A DNA stretch of 64,000 nt from Calliphora vicina (lineage: Eukaryota > Arthropoda > Insecta > Diptera > Calliphoridae): NCBI RefSeq assembly GCF_958450345.1, contig NC_088783.1, positions 13,891,701 to 13,955,700 of the forward strand. Direction: 5' to 3'. Positions 11,665-21,775 of this stretch are shown piece after piece (within the stretch, counting starts at the first letter, position 1; each line of letters starts with the position of its first letter). The position numbers and the translations under genes are program-made. The notes beneath the pieces are model-generated. The model searched no databases. It worked only from the letters and a program-made list of their open reading frames with translations, and was not told where the DNA came from.

Positions 11665-12178
11665 AAACAATTAAGAGAGCTATATTCTGCTGTGCCGAAT
11701 CTTATATACCCTTCACCAAATTATACATCAAAATAAAAATTTTAAATATTTTTAGGTAAACACAATTAATTTTTTTTATATTTTGGAATTGCTTTTTAAA
11801 ATTTTATTTTTTAAATTTAAAAAAAAATTAAAAAAAACAAAAACTGCGAAGCGTTTTGCTTGTCTGCAGTTACACCCAGAGTCTCTGGCGGGAATCGAAC
11901 CCGCAATCCTCTGATTAATAGTTCAGCACACTATCGACTGGTCTAGCCGGAAGAATTCCGGAGATATTGATGTATGAATCGGGTATGTATGTTATTTGAG
12001 GGCTTCGGAAAGTTGATTTCAACAGACAGACAGACGGACATGGCTTAATCGACTCCGCTATCTATAAGGATCCAGAATATATATACTTTATAGGGTCGGA
12101 AAATTATATTGTGGAAATTACAAACGGAATGACAAACTTATATATACCCTTCTCACGAAGGTGAAGGGTATAAAAATA
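11665..12178 (-). mobile_element. Mini-me/Helitron-like repeat, family Y copy 1
   Basis: Read on the minus strand it opens with TATACCCTTCACCTTCG, passes CCGACCCTATAAAGTATATA and a GTCCGTCTGTCTGTCTG tract, and ends with a hairpin in GATTCGGC...GCCGAATATAG followed by CTCTTAATTG. The paired (TA)n and (GTCY)n tracts match the description of mini-me elements in Diptera. It interrupts the DD37E transposase. Its middle carries a tRNA-like segment that copies Y2 and Y3 lack. Confidence 0.65.
11876..11953 (-). repeat. tRNA-like segment (SINE head or tRNA pseudogene)
   Basis: The minus strand contains a perfect T-arm: stem GCGGG/CCCGC with loop TTCGATT, giving the B-box GGTTCGATTCC. Upstream are a possible anticodon arm (CTGA...TCAG) and a weak A-box (TAGACCAGTCGATAG). 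The D-arm and acceptor stem do not pair convincingly, so this is not a working tRNA gene. A T-rich run follows on the same strand and could act as a Pol III stop. Confidence 0.5.
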
Positions 12179-12827
12179 TACCTGTTGCTGTTGTTGTGAT
12201 GGATGATGAAACTTATGTACTGGCAGACTTTTCACAACTTCCAGCTCCAGATTTTTATGTTGCTGATGGACGAGGTAATGTTCAAAAATAATACCGGACA
12301 AAAAAACAAACAAAATTCCCCAAGAAATTTCTATTTCAATTTGTGGCATAAGAAGAAAATCATTTGTGACATCAGGCGCATATATATTACGGAGTATCTA
12401 CAAAAGCGGCTTTAACTTTTATTAAAACAGCACAGAGTGCATTCATATTTCTGGCCCGATTTGGCATCATGCCACTATGGAAAAAAGTCCCTTGAGTGGT
12501 ATCCAAACAATAATGTAAATTTTGTAGCATTTGAGGCAAATCCATCCATGGAAAAGTATCGGGCTTTTGTAAAAAAAGATTTAAAGAAAGGTAACATAGG
12601 ACATATCAAATTTTAAGCGTAAGTGGACCACATCGTCCAAAAAGATAACAGAAACAACTCTAAAATCTTTAATAGAAAGATTTCCGGAAAAAGTGGATTA
12701 ATTTTTAAATACATTTTAATATTTAATGAATTAGTAAAATATGTATTTGAATGGTTTAAGTTTTATTTAACTTAATACAAGTATAAGTTTTTTTGGCTCA
12801 ATCTTTATACCAGAAAATACAAAACAA

Positions 12828-13082
12828 TTGGTCAATTCACAAGGTCTCCTATATCATGTAATATTGTCATAATGTCCTAATATTTGACGACTCGGCGACT
12901 CGGCTTAACCGACGCTTAGGCGTTTGGCGCAGGTCTCTGCTGGTTGGTTATGATAACACAATAAACATAGCATACAGAGTAGTATTTTTTAGGAAATTTT
13001 TTGCTTGAAAGGCAATAATAACAATTTCAAACCATTGTGAATTATTATGACAATATGACAGGAGACCTTGTGAATTGACCAA
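12828..13082. mobile_element. Foldback MITE, TTGG...GTCATAATGTC family, copy 2
   Basis: 255 bp with inverted ends TTGGTCAATTCACAAGGTCT and the matching AGACCTTGTGAATTGACCAA. The arms share TATTGTCATAATGTC with the element at 6357-6612, which is almost exactly the same length. The core is locally GC-rich (GACTCGGCGACTCGGC, CGTTTGGCGCAGG), unusual for this window. Confidence 0.75.
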
Positions 13083-13759
13083 TTTTAAAATTTGATTTTA
13101 GGAAATCTTTAAATATTTATTATAAATAATATTGGGTGTATGACTTAAAAATGGGGGATTTTTTTTTAAATTGTTAGCTATTATTTTGAAAAATCGCATC
13201 TCTGGCAACTTTTGATCCCAAGCCAAAAGAACTGCACATCCTATGAGACCAAGTCTAATCAAGCCAATATCGGATACTCCGTTCTATCCCAGAGAGAGCG
13301 TTCTGCATGGATCGAAACAAATAGTAGTCGGACGGTGCGGGTGAGGCAAAACTTCCAAACCACTTCTTTCTAAATAATTTTGATGGAATAAAACGGTTTC
13401 ATGTCGGGCCGCATATTCTGGGCTTTTTTCTGCCTATGTTCGCTTCAGACGAATCAGTTGTGTTCGGTACGAGTTAATTGTGATGGTCTGGCCAAATTTC
13501 AGCAGCTCATAATAGATAGGACCGTTTTGTTTCTCCAAATACAGAGAATTACCTTAGCTCCAAGGATATTAGGCTTTGGTGTCGATTCAGCTGGTTGGCC
13601 GGGCTTCACGTACGATCTCTTACGCTTCGGGTTACCGTAATGGATCTATTTTTCACCGCGAGTAATGATCCGGAGAAAAAATTATTTCCTTTTCAAGGTC
13701 ACTCGGCTTCAATTCGTAAGGTACCTAATTTCCCTGCTTTTGGATGAATCCTGCCGCTC

Positions 13760-14992
13760 CACAGTGGGGCAGAATCGAAAATTTTTGGAAATAAATATGG
13801 CATTTCTAAACGGCTGGTGCGATCGAGATAAAATTTTACGTGGGCGTAGCCAAGGAGCATTCGAGTTTAAGTTATTAAAACGGGCCATACAAATGCGCCC
13901 CTGGAGTCGATATGGGGGCTCAAAGGTACCTTCGACATGTAAACTTTAAAATTAAGTCTATCAAATATATTGCACTTTTTCAAACTAAAAAATTTTTATA
14001 AATTTTCTTAATATTTTATTCAACACAAGTCATTGGTTCTGATTCAGTAACATTAAGAAAATTTATACAAATTTTTTAGTATGAAAAAATGCAATATTTT
14101 TGAAGGACGGAGTTTTAAGGTGGAATATTTTTTAATCTAATTGTGATATTGACCTGAAATTTTTTTTGTAAGACCAAAAATTAACTTATCTAAACAAGAC
14201 GATATAGCTCGGAATAAAAGTTGATCAAATTGTTCCTAATATTTGCAATCTTATTAAAATTTTGATACAAATTTTATGTAGGATATGTAATAAAATCTTT
14301 ATTTATTAACAAATCTTAATGAAATTTTTAACGTTTTTTATGTTTGTCATTCTTAATAACAAAATGTAAAAAAAATTGTCAAAAGGTCATAGGGAATCCC
14401 GCAATTCCTAAAAATTGGTATTTTTAAAATTTTGCCTATAGGTCCACATTTCCTTCGGGGCTAGGAAAATACTTTGGCGATAAATAGGGAACACATCAAG
14501 GTTTCCAAGGCTGCTTTTTGTTTTCTGATCCCAGCTTTGGGATTTTAGATCATGTGGTCCAAAGTTGAATTTTTGATAAAAACTATGTCAAATTCCGAAG
14601 GGCGTAGAGGCGACAAATTCTAAGAATAGAACATGTTATTTACATCAAAATGTTCTCCGTAAAGATATCTTTCAGAAAAACATAAAATTGTTATATGTTC
14701 TTAAAGAAAGTTTTTTTTTAATTAAAAAAGAGTTAAGTCACCTTTTCGCCCAAAAAACAGCAAAAATTTTAATATTTAAATTGAAAATCGTTTATTTTTG
14801 GATCCATAATTGATATTGCTCTGAAATCTTTTGTATGTTATTCGTAGTTAGTTGTCTAACTAATAAAAAAAAATCGAGTCCATTTTAAAATCTTAAACTC
14901 GAATACTCCTTGGCTACGCCCACTCCCGATCGGACCAAGCGTTTAGAAATGCCAGATTTATTTCCAAAAAATTTTGATTCTGCCCCACTGTG
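13760..14992. mobile_element. Non-autonomous Transib element
   Basis: 1233-bp element beginning CACAGTGGGGCAGAATC and ending GATTCTGCCCCACTGTG. The inverted repeat extends imperfectly for about 120 bp; CGTGGGCGTAGCCAAGGAG at about 13839 pairs with CTCCTTGGCTACGCCCAC near 14909. It is flanked by a perfect 5-bp GC-rich target duplication, CGCTC, at 13755-13759 and 14993-14997. CACAGTG termini with 5-bp GC-rich duplications are the signature of the Transib superfamily, the relatives of RAG1. No transposase frame is present. It sits inside a mariner, so it is younger than that mariner. Confidence 0.85.
13964..14097. repeat. Long hairpin inside the Transib element
   Basis: Two arms of roughly 47 bp (AATATATTGCACTTTTTCAA... 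and its near-complement ending GAAAAAATGCAATATT) surround a short loop containing TTGGTTCTGATTCAG. The arms share TAAAAAATTT and AAATTTTCTTAAT. Confidence 0.75.
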
Positions 14993-15380
14993 CGCTCGCA
15001 AACGTTTTGAAATTCCTGCTTGTAGCTCCCAATGATTTCGCAAGCTCATTTTAAGTTTGTCAACAATCTTCATAGAGTAGTGTCTCAAATTCTTGGTCTC
15101 CAAACTTTTTTTTGCTGGGCCATCTTTGTCTTCCGTGTCGATATCACCACTTCTGAACCGAAGAAAACATCCCTAGCACGTTGAAACCAATGGAGCACAT
15201 ACACCATAAGCATTGGTAAGCAATCGGTGTCAGCATTTCTTTTTTTAAAATTAAAGAAATAAAGCAAAACTTCCCTTGTACAAAATCCGCAACAAAATAA
15301 ACTTTGTTGTTTACAATATAATGCATTTTTAAGTCATACACCTAATAATTGTAATTATAAAAAAAATAAATAAAAAAAAT

Positions 15381-15450
15381 CTGCTTCAACCGGGAATTGA
15401 ACTCGCGATCATGTCTTATTTGACTTGATGACGGCTTACTAATGGTGTTT
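15381..15450 (-). repeat. tRNA-like segment (SINE or tRNA pseudogene)
   Basis: The minus strand shows a B-box (GAGTTCAATTCCC) in a T-arm-like hairpin (CGCGA, GTTCAAT, TCCCG) and upstream TAGTAAGCCGTCATC where an A-box/D-arm would be. A T-rich run follows. The cloverleaf is incomplete, so I do not call a functional tRNA. Confidence 0.4.
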
Positions 15451-15464
15451 TCTTTTCTCGAATT

Positions 15465-15605
15465 ATTCGAATAATCTATTTTTTTTTTAAAGTAAAGAAA
15501 AACTTAAAATAACGTTAAAGTTAACAGTTCAAGTATTGATAATGTTAATAAACATTCGAGAATAAAGTCCACCATTAAATTTTCATCAAAAATATTCTGA
15601 AATCC
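15465..15605 (+). mobile_element. Fragment of the GTTTAGTAGGGTATTC TIR element
   Basis: Shares GAATTATTCGAATAAT, AACGTTAAAGTTAACA, CAAGTATTGATAAT and ATTAAATTTTCATCA, in order, with 56690-56850. It is a partial copy lacking the termini. Confidence 0.6.
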
Positions 15606-16600
15606 TAAAAATGTTTAAGAAAATCTTATTTCTAGATTCGAATTGTTAAATTTGTTCGTTTTATAAACTTTTCTTGCATGTTACCAACAGAACGCTAAAC
15701 ATCCCTAGAAATTCTCTACAATAATAGTGAATTCGATAAAATACACAAGAGCTCCTCTTGCTCAGGATATTTTGTATTGTTAAGGATGTCTGCATAAGTA
15801 CGAGTATGTGTGTGTGTGTTTAACACACACACACTTACATTTAAAATTCTACTATTCATAGACATGTTGGAGGGAAACATTAAACGTATTTTTCTTGTGT
15901 TGTCTAATGTAAATATATCATCGACATGAATAATAGTCGGAGTCGAGTTAAAGCTCTTATGGTTTCTAGCTGGCTTTTTTCTTCTGTTGCCACTCTTTTT
16001 TTCTGTTGTTGTTGTTCCTGGGTTTGTAGGGTAATATAAACATATTTTAGATTTCATATTTTTTTTTTACTGCTTATTCTCAGACCAAATAAGTAGAAAA
16101 GTGCAAAGAAATTGTAGAAGAAAGAGTAGACATAGTCATCGTTGTCTGAATCAACCATAAGTTGTGTCAACAGTGTGAACACTCACTAGTACGAGTGAGT
16201 GAGTACATGAAAGTCTATGTTCAAACACAGCCACAACTCCTTTTCACCAGGGCTTAGCCGTTTGTGTGAGTCAAAAAATTAGGGTGGGCCTTATTGGACA
16301 CCTTTCTCCGTCATTGTTCTCCGTCATCTAAAAACCAAATACTGAAAATATGAGCACACGCTTATAATATTAGAGGTTGGATATTTTACTTGAAGCTTCC
16401 AGTTTTGGATCAAAATAGCAATATTTAAAACACAAATTTAAAAAAAAAATCTAATTAAGGACGGATAACTTATCAAAATTTTAAACATTCATACAAAAAA
16501 AATATTTAAACATTGATTAATATTAAAAATTGTGTAATAGATTTTTCAAAAATAATAGTATTTGAGAATTAAGTTTGTGTTTGCGCTGAAATTAGAAAAG
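15606..16600. other. Spacer with palindromic simple repeats
   Basis: Contains a (TG)n run adjoining an (AC)n run at 15804-15833, a self-complementary microsatellite, and an ACTCACTAGTACGAGTGAGT palindrome near 16182. No gene recognised. Confidence 0.5.
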
Positions 16601-16607
16601 AGTAAAA

Positions 16608-17668
16608 TGGCCGTACAAGCACTGAAGATATCGAACGTTCTGGGCGACTAGCTGAGGTCACTATAACCGAAAACATTTAAAAAACTAGTAAGAAAGTATG
16701 GTCGGTCAAGCCCGACCATATAATACCCTACACTAAGTAAAAGAGCAAAAACATTTTTCTTTTAAAATTTTAATAATTTATATTTTTGAGTGATTTTCGG
16801 AAGTGGGCCTTATATGGGAGCTATAACCAATTATGGACCGATCACCACGAAATTAGGTAGTGTGATTTATGTCTATATTAATGTTAACTATGTTGAATTT
16901 TGTGTGTATCCCACCATTTTTAAGCGATTTATGCACGTTAAAGTGATTTTCGGAAGCGGGTCTATATGGGAGCTATGACTAATTATGGACCGATCGTAAC
17001 AAAATTTAGTGACATGAATTTTGTATATATAAAACTTATTTGGAGCGAAATTTGTGAAGATACCTACATAAATTAAACATTTATGACCGATAAGGTCCAA
17101 TTTCGAGAGGACATTTGTATGGGGGCTAGGTGAAATAATGGACCGATTTCAGCCAGTTTCAATAGGCTTGGTCCTTGGGCCGAAAAAGTAATATATACCA
17201 AACTTGATCGAAATATCTTCAAAACTGTACTCTGCGCACAAGGTTTACATGGACAGACGGACGGACGGACATCGTTTAACCGACTCAGAAAGTGATTCTA
17301 AGTCGATCGCTATACTTTAAGGTGGGTGTTAGACTAATATTCTTGGGCGTTACAAATATCTGCACAAACGCATAATACCCTCCCCACTATGGTGGTGTAG
17401 GTTATAAAAATCACGATATTGTGGTGGCCGACCGGAGATTGAAAGTGTAAGGGATTATGGAAGCCATAGGCATCTCACATGGCTCATTGGCTTCAATTTT
17501 GAATGATCACTTGGGTATGTGAAAGCTTTCGTGAAATGACTGAAGCGTTTGCTAGCAATCGGGTATACAAAATGGCAAAACTCCATGAATTAGGCTACGT
17601 AATTTTTTGGATAAAAAAATTGGATAAACGTTGGATAAAGTGAATAGAGCTCAAAGGAGACTATGAAG
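16608..17668 (+). pseudogene. Second-lineage mariner transposase pseudogene, split by repeat X2
   Basis: Remnant of a D,D34D mariner transposase distinct from the others here. Before the insertion the plus strand encodes an STEDIERSG-like segment and VTITENI (16617-16680). After it come HDIVVADRRLKV and IMEAIGISHGSLASILNDHL (about 17413-17520), the typical linker/helix region of this lineage. Then KMAKLHELGYV is joined by deletion to KLDKRWIK, IELKGDYEEK and a stop (17570-17668). The catalytic core is deleted. The reading ENI-KK...HDIVV shows X2 landed within the coding sequence. Confidence 0.7.
16684..17405 (-). mobile_element. Mini-me/Helitron-like repeat, family X copy 2
   Basis: Minus-strand copy of family X. 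On that strand it opens with TATAACCTACACCACC, has a GTCCGTCCGTCCGTCTGTCC tract at about 17255-17275 and the three ~153-bp internal units. It ends with a hairpin (GGTCGGGC/GACCGACC), then CTTACTAG and a T-run. The CTAG end is the canonical CTRR of Helitrons. It sits inside the mariner coding remnant. Confidence 0.7.
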
Positions 17669-17675
17669 AAAAATA

Positions 17676-18065
17676 AAATTATTTGTTATTCTCACTTAGT
17701 TTTTTTTGCTTCGAAATGTCAAATTTTTTGCCAACAAAGCGTCATATGCGGGAAGTTTTACTTTACTTATTTAATATGAAAAAAATGCAGCTGAAGCACA
17801 CCGCTTGCTCACCGAAGCTTATAGTGAATGTGTTCCATCGATTTCAACGCGCGAGCGACGGTTTGTACGGTTCAGACCATGCCCCGTCCGACTACTACTT
17901 GTTTCGATCAATGCAGGAAGAGAGCATCTGATATTGGCTTGATTCGTTTGTGGCCTCAAAAGATGAGCAGTTCTTTTGGCTCGAAATCCATATGCTGCCA
18001 GAAAGATAGGAAAAAGCCATAGCTAATTTAGCTCCAAATCTTATCCCATTTTGCTGAAATTTTCA
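17676..18065 (+). mobile_element. Internally deleted mariner
   Basis: Begins with ATTCTCACTTAGTT. Its transposase N-terminus reads FLPTKRHMREVLLYLFN (from about 17718) and continues to FQRASDGLYGSD. It is then joined directly to HAPSDYYLFRSMQ (about 17878), the region of the third catalytic aspartate in the intact family, and finally, across frameshifts, to DSFVASKDEQFF and IHMLPER. The deletion removes most of the linker and the first two catalytic residues. The clean junction suggests a single internal deletion (abortive gap repair). No clear 3' terminus. Confidence 0.75.
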
Positions 18066-18291
18066 TCAGTGCAACAGAGCAAAATAAGAGCCATCCTATT
18101 GTACATATGTGTGTTTAGTTTAACAAATATACCTCGTAGATATATAATATTGTATGTAGTAAACAAAGAAACACTAACATTTTTGCTACTGCACATTAGA
18201 AACAGAGTTAAAAAGGAATCAATTGAATTGTTTCATCATTCTCTAAATAACAAGTTATGGTCCATTTTTTAAAATTTTCAAACATTGATAT

Positions 18292-18713
18292 TGTTACGTT
18301 TTTACCCTTTAAAAAGGTAATTTCATTTCCTGCTAATAAAATATTTACAGAAATACACACACTTAAATTATACTCTAGTAATGCAGTTGATGTTAATTCT
18401 AATAGCGCCTATGATCAATTGACTGGCTGCAAAACGCTGCTACTATTTATATAAACAGTGTCATCTTCTAGTAGTTTCATGAATTTTCTTAATGGACAAA
18501 ACTAGAATGTTCTATTTCTAGAGCTTTAATGTTAATGTTAGCAGCTTTAACAGTTAATGTTGTCATACTTATAAACAATGTTAATAACAGAGTGTTATCA
18601 ACATTGTTGTTAAGTAGATGTTTCTACTGATGGAAATGTTTATAAACATGATTAATGTTGCAAGTTTTCTTTACAAACTATTAAATTCAAATTGATAGTG
18701 CAATTTCGTAACA
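18292..18713 (+). mobile_element. Solo LTR, TGTTACG...CGTAACA family, copy 1
   Basis: 422-bp sequence with TGTTACG and CGTAACA ends, flanked by the 4-bp duplication ATAT at 18288-18291 and 18714-18717. A possible TATA box (CTATTTATATAAAC) lies near 18440. No primer-binding site, polypurine tract or coding region follows on either side, so this is a solo LTR from recombination. ATAT duplications are typical of some Ty3/gypsy-group elements of flies; the clade is inferred. Confidence 0.8.
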
Positions 18714-18717
18714 ATAT

Positions 18718-20640
18718 TAAAAAAATTATATTAAAATTAATTTTACCCTTTCACAGCTCTGCTCAGAACTGCCCTGCTTTTGTTGTTATTATTTCTAAGT
18801 ATGTATTTCTGTTTGTGTTTCATTTGCTTCTTAATATTTTCATAATAATTTTTTATATTTATTTCGTTATTTTTCTTGTTTTTTCCCCTTTTTTTATTGT
18901 TGTTCGTACTTTTTATTATTTATTTATATTTTATTAACAATGTATGAAGAAGTTTATTTTTAGTTAGAGCTCTTTCCTTATAAGACTCATAGCTCTGTCT
19001 ACTGCTGTTGTTTTTTTCGTAGTTGTCGCTTTTTCTAATAGCAAAAGTATATAGATGTCAAGGAAAATAATAACAAAAACAGCAGCAGCAGCAACAACGA
19101 CGACAATAAGAACATTAAGTAAAGGACACATGAGTTTTGTAAGTGGTTTATATGAACAAAATGAAACATATAAAAATTATGATGATTCTATGTAAGAGAG
19201 ATTCACTAGTACTATATGTAGTCTATTGCAAGAGTACTTTTTACTCGTAGTAGTAGTTGAATAAACTAAAATATGTACAATATTATACTTGGTAGAGATA
19301 TAAGAAAATACTTAAACAGGATATATCATGTTCAGACACTAACAATAAGGAATGCCGGCTAAATGGCACGCATTTAGCACGCACATATACTTATCAAGCA
19401 AATAAGTAACTAACAATATTCGGGTATGTCCGAACAAATTATATCCTACACTAATATGGGGTGACTTTCGACTTAATTCTCCCAGCGATACTTCTGATCA
19501 TTCATCCCTGTTTGCAAGAATATCGGATATACGATTGCCTGAAACACTTTGGTGATCTGGAATTGCATAGAAGAAAGTATGAAATATCTCGACATTTCAA
19601 TAAGACATGTCTGAAAAATTGGATATTGTATAGGAACTCAATATAGAATTCAAGTCCACTTAGTATCAGCTAGTCCTATATATCCGTATAAGAACTCTGT
19701 ATATCCGAAGAAACCTTCATCAAATTGAGACCCGAAATCTCAGCTTGTAGGACACAGTATAGTTTGGTAAGTCTGAAAGACATACCCGACATTGTCACTG
19801 CAATTTAAAAATCTCACCCAAAAACTTCTTGGTGAATTTGTTGGATACCATTTTGTCCGCAGAATAAGTAGAAGCTTCTGTCGCAGAAATGTTCAGGACT
19901 TAGGGATGCAAATTGTTTAATCAACAAAGATAATAATGATGATCCAATTTACTATAAGGTGGTTAAAAACTATTCTTATACAGCGTCACAGACAATATAA
20001 CAAACTCATAGTTTCTCCACCCATGTGTAGGGTAAAAATATAGAGATAAGTAAGCTAAATATTATCACATGAAAATGTGCTAAATTTATTACTAAACACT
20101 GGTAACCTTTGCTTAGCTTTGTCAGCTTGTCTTATTTCCACTCATATCTGCGTAAAATAAATAAAGAGCAGTTGGCTCAACCTCTTTAGATAAATAATAT
20201 AAAAATGTGGTTTTATTACAGCTTAATGCATTTATTTCCGTATTACTGATTAAAAGACTAATCTTTGGAAAACATACTGAGAATTTTGTAGTTCTAAATA
20301 CTAGGACACGATAGGATACGATATAAGAACTACAACGACTTCGAGTTACAAAACATTTCATTTACAAGTATGTATATGAATCCATGTACAATGAAATATC
20401 ACGCAAGGAGCAATTTTTCTATTTTTACCAGAAAAAGCAGTGGGAATATATGCACACATGTAGACATTATTACAAACCATTTAAAAACATGCATATTAAA
20501 TGTAAATATTTTATATGAATACTACCATTATCCTTCATACATACTTATACTTTCTCACAGGAGCTTTACGAAAAAAACCCAAAAAAAATAAGGAAGCAGG
20601 GAATAAAGACAAAAGCAGACTAAAACATCCCTGCAGATCT
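18718..20640. other. Spacer, no gene recognised
   Basis: Includes CAG/CAA-rich simple sequence at 19080-19110. The segment between about 19430 and 20035 begins ATATCCTACAC and ends GTGTAGGGTA, weakly recalling the ends of the X repeats. It lacks their hairpin, so I leave it unclassified. Confidence 0.45.
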
Positions 20641-21775
20641 GAACTAGAACTGAACTAGAACTGAACTAGAACTGAACTAGAACTGAACTAGAACTGAACT
20701 AGAACTGAACTAGAACTGAACTAGAACTGAACTAGAACTGAACTAGAACTGAACTAGAACTGAACTAGAACTGAACTAGAACTGAACTAGAACTGAACTA
20801 GAACTGAACTAGAACTGAACTAGAACTGAACTAGAACTGAACTAGAACTGAACTAGAACTGAACTAGAACTGAACTAGAACTGAACTAGAACTGAACTAG
20901 AACTGAACTAGAACTGAACTAGAACTGAACTAGAACTGAACTAGAACTGAACTAGAACTGAACTAGAACTGAACTAGAACTGAACTAGAACTGAACTAGA
21001 ACTGAACTAGAACTGAACTAGAACTGAACTAGAACTGAACTAGAACTGAACTAGAACTGAACTAGAACTGAACTAGAACTGAACTAGAACTGAACTAGAA
21101 CTGAACTAGAACTGAACTAGAACTGAACTAGAACTGAACTAGAACTGAACTAGAACTGAACTAGAACTGAACTAGAACTGAACTAGAACTGAACTAGAAC
21201 TGAACTAGAACTGAACTAGAACTGAACTAGAACTGAACTAGAACTGAACTAGAACTGAACTAGAACTGAACTAGAACTGAACTAGAACTGAACTAGAACT
21301 GAACTAGAACTGAACTAGAACTGAACTAGAACTGAACTAGAACTGAACTAGAACTGAACTAGAACTGAACTAGAACTGAACTAGAACTGAACTAGAACTG
21401 AACTAGAACTGAACTAGAACTGAACTAGAACTGAACTAGAACTGAACTAGAACTGAACTAGAACTGAACTAGAACTGAACTAGAACTGAACTAGAACTGA
21501 ACTAGAACTGAACTAGAACTGAACTAGAACTGAACTAGAACTGAACTAGAACTGAACTAGAACTGAACTAGAACTGAACTAGAACTGAACTAGAACTGAA
21601 CTAGAACTGAACTAGAACTGAACTAGAACTGAACTAGAACTGAACTAGAACTGAACTAGAACTGAACTAGAACTGAACTAGAACTGAACTAGAACTGAAC
21701 TAGAACTGAACTAGAACTGAACTAGAACTGAACTAGAACTGAACTAGAACTGAACTAGAACTGAACTAGAACTAG
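20641..21775. repeat. 11-bp tandem array (GAACTGAACTA)n, array 1
   Basis: About 1.13 kb, roughly 103 copies, of the 11-mer GAACTGAACTA. I see no variant unit from end to end. Stops occur in every plus-strand frame, so it is not coding. The flanks contain CATCCCTGCAGATCT at the left and CAAGGACAGCAGGGAAA at the right, opposed CCCTGC/GCAGGG motifs that might mark an enclosing element. The same repeat forms array 2 at 47743-49776. Confidence 0.95.

Larger units (their letters stand above)
11430..12700 (+). pseudogene. DD37E-type IS630/Tc1 transposase pseudogene, split by an insertion
   Basis: Cut-and-paste transposase fossil. The first part (11430-11664) encodes a helix-turn-helix remnant including TVSKARKPGSGRKK, with later frameshifts. 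The second part resumes at about 12179 with VVVMDDETYVLADFSQLP (from 12190), which contains the first catalytic aspartate. Further on are YLQKRL near 12400 and FLARFGIMPLWKKVP-type sequence where relatives have the WPDLASCHY block. In another frame that block leads to EKYRAFVKKDLKK near 12550. In the intact family, 37 residues separate the second aspartate from the catalytic glutamate; here part of that spacer is deleted. Many frameshifts and stops show it is dead. It is split by the repeat at 11665-12178. A second remnant is at 27800-28250. Confidence 0.7.
13180..15300 (-). pseudogene. Mariner transposase pseudogene
   Basis: Degraded D,D34D transposase. The 5' part (about 15300-14998) encodes the N-terminal helix-turn-helix region, with RVLLYFFN-like sequence followed by FQRARD and a KFEDQELE equivalent spread over several frames. 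The 3' part (13755-13180) encodes the linker (FIQKQGN, VPYELKP-like) and fragments of the catalytic domain; the segment with the third catalytic Asp (normally PYSPDLAPSDY) is mostly deleted. It cannot encode active protein. Confidence 0.75.
13132..15345 (-). mobile_element. Mariner element (decayed), interrupted by a Transib element
   Basis: Inverted termini TTGGGTGTATGACTTAAAAA at 13132 and, on the other strand, TTAGGTGTATGACTTAAAAA at 15345, each bordered by TA. Removing the inserted 13760-14992 element and one 5-bp duplication leaves about 976 bp, short of the usual 1.25-1.3 kb, so it has internal deletions. Minus-strand transposase pieces are present: VLHWFQRARDVFFGSE and ISKRLRA before the insertion, then AGFIQKQGN, SPDHYSR and an LFRSMQ-like segment after it. 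It has stops and frameshifts throughout. Confidence 0.85.

Noticed and set aside
11876..11953. Functional tRNA gene
   Set aside because: Only the T-arm is convincing; the acceptor and D stems do not pair.
13760..13800. Full recombination signal (heptamer, 12/23 spacer, nonamer) at the Transib end
   Set aside because: The heptamer matches, but no ACAAAAACC-like nonamer is present at the required spacing.
15716..16057. 113-codon minus-strand frame with Thr-His repeats
   Set aside because: Spans (TG)n and (TTG)n microsatellites; no recognisable domain.
20641..21775. 11-bp array as a possible telomere, CRISPR or coding repeat
   Set aside because: Units abut with no spacers, stops occur in every plus-strand frame, and the unit is not telomere-like; it is a minisatellite.
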